Below are positions 37,570 to 45,431 of a stretch of DNA of 48,064 bases, piece after piece (position 1 is the first letter of the stretch; the number at the start of each line of letters is the position of its first letter). Below the pieces are notes generated by a model. It did no database searches. It was not told the origin of the DNA and saw only the letters and a program-made list of their open reading frames with translations. Origin of the DNA: Cytophagaceae bacterium (lineage in GTDB: Bacteria; Bacteroidota; Bacteroidia; Cytophagales; Flexibacteraceae); NCBI GenBank assembly GCA_027490155.1, contig JAIXYP010000023.1, positions 1 through 48,064 of the forward strand, in the 5' to 3' direction. The translations under genes and the position numbers were made by a program.

Positions 37570-38056
37570 AGATCTGAACATGGGATGTCAGGGAAAGAGT
37601 TCTCAAGTGACAAGCTTTGAGATAGAAAACCTTAACATCGGTGTAAAATTAGCAATTTTTTAAACAACTGGATTGGCATTTGGGGCAATTTTATTTGCCT
37701 AAAGTACCTAAATACCTTTATGGATTGCCAAATCGGCATTTTATTGCCAAATCATGACCTCTCAATCGCTCGGATCTAGCTTCCTCACTAGGCAAGGCTA
37801 GTGGCCCAATCATGGTAACAGGTAGGATGGTTGGCAAGAGGTAATAAGGTTGAGTTAGATTCTCGGCGTAATTCGAAATCGCCTGCCAGAATACGTTGAG
37901 GCAAATAAGTTTGTCACAGGACTAGATTTTTTTGAGCGATTAATCGTGTTTGCATGTAACTAGTGCAATCAAATTGTCGGTCTGTTATCCAATCGTATTG
38001 ACCACAGGTTGCCTAACTTATCAAGCTTACCCTATCCCCCCCAAGGGGCATTGTCT
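37570..38056. other. Divergent region between T9SS copy 2 and oxyR
   Basis: No gene supported. It holds a direct repeat ATTGCCAAATC at 37724-37734 and 37743-37753, spaced 19 bases start to start, within a wider patch rich in TTGCC/GGCAA; a similar GATTGGCATTTG lies at 37671. This may be an operator for the divergent genes, for example OxyR or another regulator, but no binding motif was matched. Confidence 0.35.
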
Positions 38057-38956
38057 ATGTTTACACTCCAGCAGTTGCAATACGTATTGGCCCTAGAGGC
38101 CGAAGGAACCTTTGTTGGGGCCGCCGAGCTCTGTGGTGTGACGCAACCCACGCTGAGTATGCAGGTCCAGAAACTAGAGTCGGAGTTGGGGATTACCTTG
38201 TTTGACCGTGGCAGGCAGCCAATCAAACCGACACCAGAAGGAAAGGCATTGCTAGACCATGCACGGGTGATCAATGATGCGGCAGGGCAGTTTCAGGAAA
38301 TGGTAGCCGAGCTAATTGGTAAAATTGGTGGCAGGTTTCGGCTTGGGGTCATCCCGACGATTGCGCCCTATCTGATTCCGTCGATGGTGCAGCCATTTTT
38401 GGCCAAGTACCCAGAGGTGGAGCTTACTATCAGCGAGCACTATACGGCTGATATCTTGCCTATGCTGGAACTCGGCCGGCTCGATGCAGCCCTGATCGCT
38501 ACGCACGAAGATGCTCCGTGGATGGATAGTTTGCACCTGTTCGACGATGCTTTTGTTGCCTATGTTTCGCCAAGCTCAGAGCTTTACCGGAAAACAACCT
38601 TAACTGTGCAGGACCTAGAGCAAGAGCGCCTGTGGCTATTGCAGGACGGACATTGCCTCAAAGGGCAGGTTTTACAGCTTTGCCGGCTAGACAGGCAACA
38701 GGATGGCCCACAGGTGAAATACGAGGCAGGTAGCCTAGACACCCTTCAGCGTATGGTGGATCGGTATGGTGGGGCGACCTTATTGCCCTCGTTGGCAGTG
38801 GCGTCTATGGCTAGTCCGCAGCTTAAGCGTCTTCGTTATTTCAGAGATCCTGAGCCTAGTCGGCCCATCATTTTGGCGAGCCGGAAAAACAGCGGAAGGG
38901 AGCGGCTCAAGGAGGCTTTGGTCGAGATGATCAAGGATATCCGAAATGTTGGCTAA
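38057..38956 (+). CDS. oxyR: Hydrogen peroxide sensor OxyR (LysR family)
   Basis: 299 residues from the ATG at 38057; the frame from a TTG at 38009 only adds a short leader. The LysR winged HTH (LQQLQYVLALEAEGTFVGAAELCGVTQPTLS) is followed by the regulatory domain. The two redox cysteines are in QDGHCLKGQVLQLC (Cys200 and Cys209), equivalent to E. coli Cys199 and Cys208, with the conserved HC. On oxidation the disulfide switches DNA binding and activates peroxide defence genes. It has no adjacent peroxidase or catalase; the convergent neighbour is a large outer membrane protein. Confidence 0.93.
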   Translation: MFTLQQLQYVLALEAEGTFVGAAELCGVTQPTLSMQVQKLESELGITLFDRGRQPIKPTPEGKALLDHARVINDAAGQFQEMVAELIGKIGGRFRLGVIPTIAPYLIPSMVQPFLAKYPEVELTISEHYTADILPMLELGRLDAALIATHEDAPWMDSLHLFDDAFVAYVSPSSELYRKTTLTVQDLEQERLWLLQDGHCLKGQVLQLCRLDRQQDGPQVKYEAGSLDTLQRMVDRYGGATLLPSLAVASMASPQLKRLRYFRDPEPSRPIILASRKNSGRERLKEALVEMIKDIRNVG

Positions 38957-39007
38957 GATGTTTCTTTTAAAAAGTTGATAATTCAAAGTTACCAAACCCT
39001 GAAGAGG

Positions 39008-42000
39008 CTAGAAGTCGTATCCTAAGGTTAGGTAATAGGTAAGCGGGGTGGTGGTATTGTTGCGCAGCCCCTGGGCAACATCCAGCTTAAGGTAATAGCC
39101 CAAGAAGATGGTGCGAGCTCCAACCCCATAGCCTATCAGGAAGGGGTTGTCATAGTTAATAACCGTAATGTTGAATGGCCCATCCCGAAAAGCGCGGGTG
39201 TTAATGCTATTGTCGGTCGTAAAGGGGTTGCCACCTGTCCAGGCACTACCCATATCGGTAAAGCCTGTCAGCTGAAGGTGTCGCATGAAGTTGCTCGAGA
39301 TCGGACCACGGTAGAAAGCACGGATAATCGGTATGCGAAGCTCGGCACTGAACAACAAGTAACTATTGCCGGACATGGTGTTGTACTTGAAGCCCCGCAT
39401 GTTGGTTGCATACTGTGTGAAAAGCCAATCTGTTTTGCCATTAGGCCCACCTGAGGTTTCGTCTAGGATCCCTGTGCGCTCGGTGCTATTATTGATCCAG
39501 TTGTCCATGCCGCCGAGCAAGAACTGTTTAGGCGCATTGCCATAAGATGAGCCATAGGAAGCCCTTAGGGCCAGTACGATTTCGTTGTAGATTTTCTGGT
39601 AATGGCGGGCGTCAATATTGATGTTGGTGAAGGACCTTGACTTTTCGTTGATGCCCTCATAGTGCTCTAGGTTGGCCTTGAGACGGGTGCCTTGCAGGAT
39701 GTTAAGGCCTTGGCTCAGGGTGTTGTCGAAAACGTACTCTAGCTTGAGGCCACCGTATGGTACAACCACATCTGGCTTGGTGAGGGTAGGGACGCCTGCG
39801 CTGACAAGCTCGGTATAGCGCGTTGTGGCATAAAACGGCGAGGCTGATATACTGGACCTAATCGTTATCGGGTAGCTGACTGTACCAGAGACTTTATCTA
39901 GGACGTAACGATGGTTGTAGGTCTGGGTCGAGTTGCTGAAGAGTTTGCGATCATACCTTGCCTTGAGATCTAGATGGCGGGCTAGATATTGGTATTCGCC
40001 AAAAAGGATATTGCTCACGAAGTCCCCATACAGGGTACCACCACCGTAGATTTTATGATGTTCAAACAGGTCCGTCATGTTGGACTGGAGATGTACGCCC
40101 CAGCCTGCCAGCGGATTGATCTCGATGGATGAAACCACACTGGCAAAATTCATCCTATTCTGGGACTGATAAGGCCCAAATGCAAGTGATTTATCGTCCA
40201 GCTGTTGGGACTTGACCATATTAATTAGATCATCCTTGGCGCTAGGCTCTTGGTTTACTTTGGTGCCTTTTTTGGTGATGAGTGCCTTGTCATTGGCTAG
40301 GGCTGCTGGGCTGCTGATCCTTTCGGCTTCAAAGATGTAATTGCGAATGTCAATATCCTGAGGGCCGATGGTATCTCGTCTAATGAAGCGACGTTTAGTT
40401 GGTTTTGGATCAGGAATAGAGCCTGAATTTGCTCCGGGATCTTGCTGAGTTGCAAAGCTTGGCTCGGTAAAGCTTTGGCGAGGACCTTGTTGCGCCAATT
40501 GGCTGGTGTTAAACCCTGTCACCTGCCGGGCAGCTAGGCGTAGGCTCAGTCCAATTTGGTCAATACGAGGGGTCGTATGCGGGGTCAAGGAGCTGAATGT
40601 AGCCAAGGCTGGGCTGCGGTAAAGCTCGAGCTTGTCATCCCTTAGGGCAATTAAGACGAAAGGTTTACTAACATCCCTAATGTCGGTAACTGTAATGTCT
40701 TGCTGCCAATTACTTAGGGCTATGGTGTTGCCATTACGTTGCCGTAGGCCTAGGCCTAAAATGCCAGACTCATCTGTTAGGTAGAAAATGCCACCAGCTA
40801 CTGCGCCTTTGGCATTGGCCAAGACCATGGGTTGGGTTTCGTTATACCAAGTGCGGGTCAGGCGAACAAGGGGCTTGTTTTTGGCCCTTAGGTTGTATTG
40901 CCAAAGGTCAAAACTGTTGCTTATCTGGTCGGGGGTGCCTGTCCAATTTCGCAAGGTATCGCTCAGCCTGTTTGAGCTGAAAACGATAGCCGTATCCCCC
41001 ATCCACCTAGGGTCAAGGTCATCAAACAGATCTCTGGTCAGGTAGGTAGGCTGCTGTTTGCCTGTGGATAAGGTCATCAAGTGGGTCATACAATTGACGT
41101 CGGCACTCATGACTAGGTGTGTACCCTTGGCGTCTGTACGGACATCAAAGCTGTTAACCTGCTGCATGCCCAGAAGAGATTGTTTATCCGTTTTGGAGGT
41201 CAAAACATCATAATTGATCCATTGGAGTTTACCGTTCTGGCTCCGGATGATGTGCAGGACATCATTCCCCTGCCATGCAATTGCAGGTGTTTGGTAGTCC
41301 GGCTCTTGGTTGATGACACGATATCCACCTGACAAAATAGTTTTGCTATTGCCAGACTCGAGGTTGAGCAAACGGATAGAATAAGCCCCTATATTATTGA
41401 TGGTATAAGCGACGAATTTGCCGTCAGGGCTTTGGCGCATTTGGTGGGTGCGTCGGTTCGTTCCGAGTCGGTCTAGTACATCTTTATCGCTTAGGGCCGT
41501 TGTGAATTTGGCAGTTTGCTGGCCCTGCTCAATGTACCAGTCACGCCAATCTCGAATAAATTTCTGATATGGCACACCCAAGCTCAGCATGATGCTTTCC
41601 TCTTCGTCTCGTTGCAGGCGGGTCTGGTTCAGGACATTGCTGATGGCGGAGCGACCATATCTTTGTCCGATATAGTTCCAGATACTCTGGCCGATGATGG
41701 CTGCCTTCTCGCCCAGCATGTTGCTAGGTTGCCGGACATTACCACTCAAGAAGGCATCGCGCATATAGTTATCAAGCTCACGGCTCCAACCTTGGCTGGC
41801 ATACCGCACGGCCCCTCCCAAGAACCAGTCTGGCAGCAAAAGTAAATAGGTGCTCTGGACCATATCCTTGAGGCTACCACCATAAAGCATGTCGTAGCCC
41901 AATTTGCTTGCGACCCCCTCAGCAATGGCTTTTCGGAACTTAACTTGGCTACCTGGGTAGGCGATCTCGATCAGGGATTTGACGAAGTTGGTCCGCCCAC

Positions 42001-42493
42001 CAATACTATTGTTTTCTGCCTCGAGGCCAACGTTGCTTTGGAGCAGGTCAGCACGGCTGGTATATACATAGATCCGGATCTTATTATAGGGGGAGAAGCC
42101 CATCAGGTCGCCAATCCGGACGAACTCTTCCTCAGCATAGCGCGCCACATTGCGTGCCATACTGGCGCTGTCCTGATAGTAGTAAATGTCAAAATTGGTA
42201 CTGCTGAGGTATTGCCACCTGAAGGTCCGGTGTTGGATGCGGCTTTTGCCGAAGACTTCTTGTGCGGCCTGGCCACGTGCTTCCCAACTACCGGTCCCGA
42301 TGCCAAGCAAACCGAGTATTAGCCCAAGCACCAACGGAAAGCCCAGCGATCGTTGATTGTGGTGCAGGGTGGTAGACGACGACGTTATGTTTGAGTTGGT
42401 CTGGGTCAATTTGGGCAGAGGGGCACAGATGGGCACTTGGTGCAAAGTTCGGCAGAGATCATTTGGGAAAGCAAGATCAATAATCCCACCCAC
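39008..42493 (-). CDS. Large outer membrane protein: peptidase-like head, TolB-like propeller, beta-barrel tail
   Basis: The 1161-residue frame has no early ATG; its start is a GTG at 42493 or a later GTG/TTG, so the first 40 residues are uncertain. A signal-like stretch (about 49-70, PLVLGLILGLLGIG) precedes a domain like the peptidase-MA group (YYYQDSASMARNVARYAEEE). Where HExxH is expected the sequence reads AEGVA (191-195) and where the EG motif follows WF it reads GG (226-227), so catalysis is unlikely. Next comes a PD40/TolB-type propeller (about 330-590; QSPDGKFVAYTI) and a C-terminal beta-barrel (about 780-1161) ending in YDF, a BAM-recognised terminal Phe. Related long proteins in Bacteroidota are uncharacterised. 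Confidence 0.75.
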   Translation of the reverse strand: MGGIIDLAFPNDLCRTLHQVPICAPLPKLTQTNSNITSSSTTLHHNQRSLGFPLVLGLILGLLGIGTGSWEARGQAAQEVFGKSRIQHRTFRWQYLSSTNFDIYYYQDSASMARNVARYAEEEFVRIGDLMGFSPYNKIRIYVYTSRADLLQSNVGLEAENNSIGGRTNFVKSLIEIAYPGSQVKFRKAIAEGVASKLGYDMLYGGSLKDMVQSTYLLLLPDWFLGGAVRYASQGWSRELDNYMRDAFLSGNVRQPSNMLGEKAAIIGQSIWNYIGQRYGRSAISNVLNQTRLQRDEEESIMLSLGVPYQKFIRDWRDWYIEQGQQTAKFTTALSDKDVLDRLGTNRRTHQMRQSPDGKFVAYTINNIGAYSIRLLNLESGNSKTILSGGYRVINQEPDYQTPAIAWQGNDVLHIIRSQNGKLQWINYDVLTSKTDKQSLLGMQQVNSFDVRTDAKGTHLVMSADVNCMTHLMTLSTGKQQPTYLTRDLFDDLDPRWMGDTAIVFSSNRLSDTLRNWTGTPDQISNSFDLWQYNLRAKNKPLVRLTRTWYNETQPMVLANAKGAVAGGIFYLTDESGILGLGLRQRNGNTIALSNWQQDITVTDIRDVSKPFVLIALRDDKLELYRSPALATFSSLTPHTTPRIDQIGLSLRLAARQVTGFNTSQLAQQGPRQSFTEPSFATQQDPGANSGSIPDPKPTKRRFIRRDTIGPQDIDIRNYIFEAERISSPAALANDKALITKKGTKVNQEPSAKDDLINMVKSQQLDDKSLAFGPYQSQNRMNFASVVSSIEINPLAGWGVHLQSNMTDLFEHHKIYGGGTLYGDFVSNILFGEYQYLARHLDLKARYDRKLFSNSTQTYNHRYVLDKVSGTVSYPITIRSSISASPFYATTRYTELVSAGVPTLTKPDVVVPYGGLKLEYVFDNTLSQGLNILQGTRLKANLEHYEGINEKSRSFTNINIDARHYQKIYNEIVLALRASYGSSYGNAPKQFLLGGMDNWINNSTERTGILDETSGGPNGKTDWLFTQYATNMRGFKYNTMSGNSYLLFSAELRIPIIRAFYRGPISSNFMRHLQLTGFTDMGSAWTGGNPFTTDNSINTRAFRDGPFNITVINYDNPFLIGYGVGARTIFLGYYLKLDVAQGLRNNTTTPLTYYLTLGYDF

Positions 42494-42599
42494 AATTATG
42501 CTACCAAAAAATCTGGTGTTGGCACTTTATATTAACGAAATAGGTCAGGATTTATGATGTCCTTCTATTTGTAAGACTGCAAATTGACCAAGATGGTTG

Positions 42600-43697
42600 C
42601 TAAATTGTTTGTTTAGGGTTCTGCTTTTTGCGGAAGCGATCAGGCGATACAGTCATAGGTAATGCTTTGTTGTGTATGTAGAAATCCACCAGATGGTTTG
42701 CCAACCAAGGGGCAAGGCTGGTCCCTTTCGAGCCAAGACCGTTCAGGATTCCGATGCGATTGCAGCCCGGCAACAAACCAACTACTGGTCTGCGGTCTGC
42801 AATAGCAGGGCGAACGCCTGCTTGGTGACACAGCACTTGGTAAGTGGTCTTTAGGACCTGATCGAGCTCGGAACAAAGTTCTGCGAGGCCTTCGGGACTG
42901 GTTTCTGGTATTGGTTGGCGCCAGTTATAAGTGGCTCCTACACGCAGTCTGTTGGTGCCAGGTGTCCCCAGCAGATAGATGCCTTTGCTCACTGCTAGGT
43001 TAGGCCATTGCTCAGCAACTGAGTCATACTGTACCTCAATAATTTCGCCTCGGACGGGGCTAAACCGGATGTGGTCAAAGGCAGGCTCCTGACTGGCGCG
43101 ATAGCCTGTGCAGAATGTCGCAGACTGGTAGGGCTGTTCCTTCCAATAGACCAATCCGTTGGCTTCGGACAGATCACTAGGGCTGATGGAGCCAAGTTGG
43201 TACCGGCCCGCTTGCCATAGCCAATTGTGCATAGAGGTCATAAGTGTGGGTACGTCCACCCATCCACCTTGGCCAAAGACCATGCCTCCTAATGGTGCCT
43301 CGACTAGGTTTTGCAGCTCATTAGGTAGGTCAGTAGCAATAATATAGGTAGCATAATCAGGCTCGGCAGTTTTGGCTATGGCCGTATTCTGCTCTGCGAT
43401 GCTGCCAAATGGGCGGATGATCGGGGTGGGGTGGTAGAACGTTTTGCCTAGTAATGCTTGCCATTGTTGGTAGAAGGGGTGTAGGTGCTCAAAAACCTCC
43501 TCAGCCATCCAGGTCTTGACAAAGCGACTGCCAGTGATGGGGTTGAAGAGTCCTGCGGCTACTGCACTTGCGGCATCCCCGACTTCGTCGTTTAGGACCA
43601 AAAAAGGCTTGCCTGCCTGCTCGAAAGCAAAAGCTAAGGCACAGCCCGCAATGCCCGCTCCAATGATCAGATGTGGATGCCCCTGTGTTGCTGCCAT
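42600..43697 (-). CDS. FAD-dependent oxidoreductase (DAO family)
   Basis: 365 residues from the ATG at 43697; an earlier TTG at 43742 adds an unlikely leader. The dinucleotide-binding motif LIIGAGIAGCALAFAFEQAG (about 9-28) and the C-terminal FAD part (NGLGSKGTSLAPWLANHLVDF, about 325-345) define the DAO/glycine-oxidase fold; the QGGWVDVPTLM stretch resembles the oxidase domain of MnmC. The real substrate is unknown. It is 106 bases upstream of the propeller/barrel gene on the same strand and divergent from the response regulator. Confidence 0.88.
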   Translation of the reverse strand: MAATQGHPHLIIGAGIAGCALAFAFEQAGKPFLVLNDEVGDAASAVAAGLFNPITGSRFVKTWMAEEVFEHLHPFYQQWQALLGKTFYHPTPIIRPFGSIAEQNTAIAKTAEPDYATYIIATDLPNELQNLVEAPLGGMVFGQGGWVDVPTLMTSMHNWLWQAGRYQLGSISPSDLSEANGLVYWKEQPYQSATFCTGYRASQEPAFDHIRFSPVRGEIIEVQYDSVAEQWPNLAVSKGIYLLGTPGTNRLRVGATYNWRQPIPETSPEGLAELCSELDQVLKTTYQVLCHQAGVRPAIADRRPVVGLLPGCNRIGILNGLGSKGTSLAPWLANHLVDFYIHNKALPMTVSPDRFRKKQNPKQTI

Positions 43698-44018
43698 GAC
43701 TTGATTTTGGGCAGCAAGGTAAGGACTTGTCCTTGTTACCAAGTCATACCCTAGTGGATTGACTATTGATCGGACCTTCTATGGGTAAGGGTAATTGACA
43801 AAGGATGGCTAGGCCTTCCGTTTGCGGCCTTTGCGATACGTTAACAAGACCTTAGGCAACGATTGACAAATCAACTATGGTAGTCTGCTACATTTGTGCC
43901 ATGGGTTGGCAAAGATCTTTATCCGATTTCTGCCTACTTTAGCCCCATCCTTGTCAGGACTTCATAAGGCAAATCATCCCCGAAAAGCAATACCTCACCT
44001 ACACCCCTTCACCAAACC
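43698..44018. other. Divergent region, DAO oxidoreductase / response regulator
   Basis: No gene seen. The plus-strand promoter candidate for the response regulator is at 43863-43896. Nothing convincing was found on the minus strand. Confidence 0.4.
43863..43896 (+). promoter_or_regulatory. Promoter candidate for the response regulator
   Basis: TTG (43863-43865), a 23-base gap and TACATTTG (43889-43896), a near-exact Bacteroidota -33/-7 pair, about 120 bases upstream of the start codon. Confidence 0.5.
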
Positions 44019-44708
44019 ATGGCTCATATCTTTTATGTAGAGGACGATGAAAACTTATCTTTCATCACCCGCGAGAACCTGGAGCTTGGTGGCTTTGAGG
44101 TGTCCCATTTCGTGACAGGGTCAGCGGCTGCTGCGGCCTACAAACCTGGGGTCTATGACTTAGCAATTCTGGATGTGATGTTACCAGAGCTAGATGGTTT
44201 CGAACTGGCACGCCGGATCAGGCAGCAAGACACCCAAGTGCCGATCTTGTTCCTTACGGCACGTGGCCAAAAGGAGGATCGCATTGCTGGGCTCAAGCTT
44301 GGTGCTGATGACTACCTAACCAAACCCTTTAGCCTAGAGGAGCTGACGCTCAAAATTCAAGTTTTTCTGCGTCGGAGCAAAGTCCTACATGAGGCTACAC
44401 CTAGTCCTAACCAATGGTTGCGGATTGGGGCCCTCCAACTAGATGTGCCTAACCTGACACTGCATACACCCGAAGGCACCAATAGCCTGACCCAACGTGA
44501 GGCTGCTGTTTTAGCCTATCTCGCTAGCAGACCTAACCAAGTCCTACGGCGTGAAGCCATCCTGAAGGAGCTTTGGGGTGATGATGATTATTTTATGGGC
44601 CGTAGCCTAGATGTATTCATCAGCCGCTTACGTAAATACCTCGCTGCCGATGGCAATGTCAATATCGACACCTTACATGGGGTGGGATTTAGGCTTAATG
44701 TGAGGTAG
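44019..44708 (+). CDS. OmpR-family response regulator
   Basis: 229 residues: receiver domain with acidic pair Asp9/Asp10, phosphoacceptor Asp52 (ILDVMLPELDG), Thr80 and Lys102 (TKPF), then a winged-helix DNA-binding domain (LTQREAAVLAYLASRPNQVL, ILKELWGDDDYFMGRSLDVF, LHGVGFRL). No histidine kinase gene adjoins it, so it is an orphan here. Its targets are unknown. A terminator follows about 85 bases downstream. Confidence 0.93.
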   Translation: MAHIFYVEDDENLSFITRENLELGGFEVSHFVTGSAAAAAYKPGVYDLAILDVMLPELDGFELARRIRQQDTQVPILFLTARGQKEDRIAGLKLGADDYLTKPFSLEELTLKIQVFLRRSKVLHEATPSPNQWLRIGALQLDVPNLTLHTPEGTNSLTQREAAVLAYLASRPNQVLRREAILKELWGDDDYFMGRSLDVFISRLRKYLAADGNVNIDTLHGVGFRLNVR

Positions 44709-44783
44709 TGGGCTGTACTATGTTAATCGTATTAAAATAGTGGTGTGTTCGTTTATCGAAGGCACTCTTTCTACTAATCGGTT

Positions 44784-44820
44784 AAAAAAACTAGGCCACC
44801 TGATAAAGGTGGCCTATTGT
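44784..44820. terminator. Bidirectional terminator
   Basis: TAGGCCACC (44792-44800) / GGTGGCCTA (44808-44816) with loop TGATAAA. Flanked by A7 on the left, giving T7 on the minus strand, and TTGTTAT on the right. It can serve the response regulator and the convergent small gene. Confidence 0.75.
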
Positions 44821-44826
44821 TATGTG

Positions 44827-44928
44827 TTACTTTTTGGAACCAGCAGGTTGGTTATTTCCCCTGCCAGTACCTGATTTGTTGCCTGTAGTGCTTGGTCCGT
44901 TGTTCGGTCTAGGGGCTTGTTTTGCCAT
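44827..44928 (-). CDS. Small basic protein, 33 residues
   Basis: ATG at 44928 to TAA at 44827. The peptide is rich in Gly, Asn, Pro and Lys (MAKQAPRPNNGPSTTGNKSG at its start, ending PAGSKK); tiny Bacteroidota proteins with this TTGN/SG-rich style are familiar to me but have no assigned function. The frame stays open upstream to a TTG that would add about 25 residues. A good terminator lies just after it. Composition is distinct from random noncoding DNA, but this remains a prediction. Confidence 0.5.
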   Translation of the reverse strand: MAKQAPRPNNGPSTTGNKSGTGRGNNQPAGSKK

Positions 44929-45383
44929 CTTATCTTGCTGACGCCTTGTTTGCGGCGCCGATGTAAATGTCACTATGCAGGGTAGGGCCTCCAAACCAAT
45001 TGTCTCGTCATAAATCCGTTGTTGGAGGTTTTTTAATCTTGGGCTTATTTAGGTGCCATACCGAGTCGCCATTTCTAGCTTTTCGGGGTTGTGGAGGCCA
45101 TGGTCTTCTTTAATTGACCAACAAAAAAATCCCAACAGTTTAAACCTGCTGGGAACCTATGTCCTTGGTGGAGTTGGAGCTTCACGTTATCGAACTTGGT
45201 GGATGGCTTAACACAAGTGCGTAGATGTTAATGTTCAATTGAGTAGATACCAGGAGAAGCACTCCCTACGAACCATTCACACATCCTTTGGCACGTCCTT
45301 CGAACTAAATGGTTCCTATGCAACTAAGCCCAATCGAGACTTTAACCCTGTATGTGAACTTCTTGCACGACTTACATAGAAAA
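44929..45383. other. Gene-poor stretch before the adhesin 3' end
   Basis: About 450 bases with no supported gene, apart from a possible N-terminal extension of the small protein and a second hairpin at 45122-45154. Minus-strand bases near 45165-45200 look like a tRNA/tmRNA 3' end (GTTCGAT then CTCCACCA) but do not fold. Confidence 0.4.
45122..45154 (-). terminator. Hairpin terminator, minus strand
   Basis: TCCCA-A-CAG / CTG-C-TGGGA stem (45130-45138 and 45146-45154), one mismatch, followed on the minus strand by seven T. No gene is seen directly upstream of it. Confidence 0.6.
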
Positions 45384-45405
45384 GGAGCAGACCGTGACCT
45401 GCTCC
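45384..45405 (-). terminator. Terminator of the repeat adhesin gene
   Basis: GGAGCAG (45384-45390) / CTGCTCC (45399-45405) stem around ACCGTGAC, followed by TTTTCT on the minus strand, 27 bases after the adhesin stop codon. Confidence 0.75.
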
Positions 45406-45431
45406 CTTCGTTCGATTATGTCCTAGAAGAT

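Noticed and set aside
45160-45220. Minus-strand sequence like a tRNA/tmRNA 3' end (GTTCGAT followed by CTCCACCA)
   Set aside because: The T-arm does not pair, no acceptor partner is seen, and no tmRNA-sized body fits between it and the adhesin gene. It may be chance or a decayed remnant.
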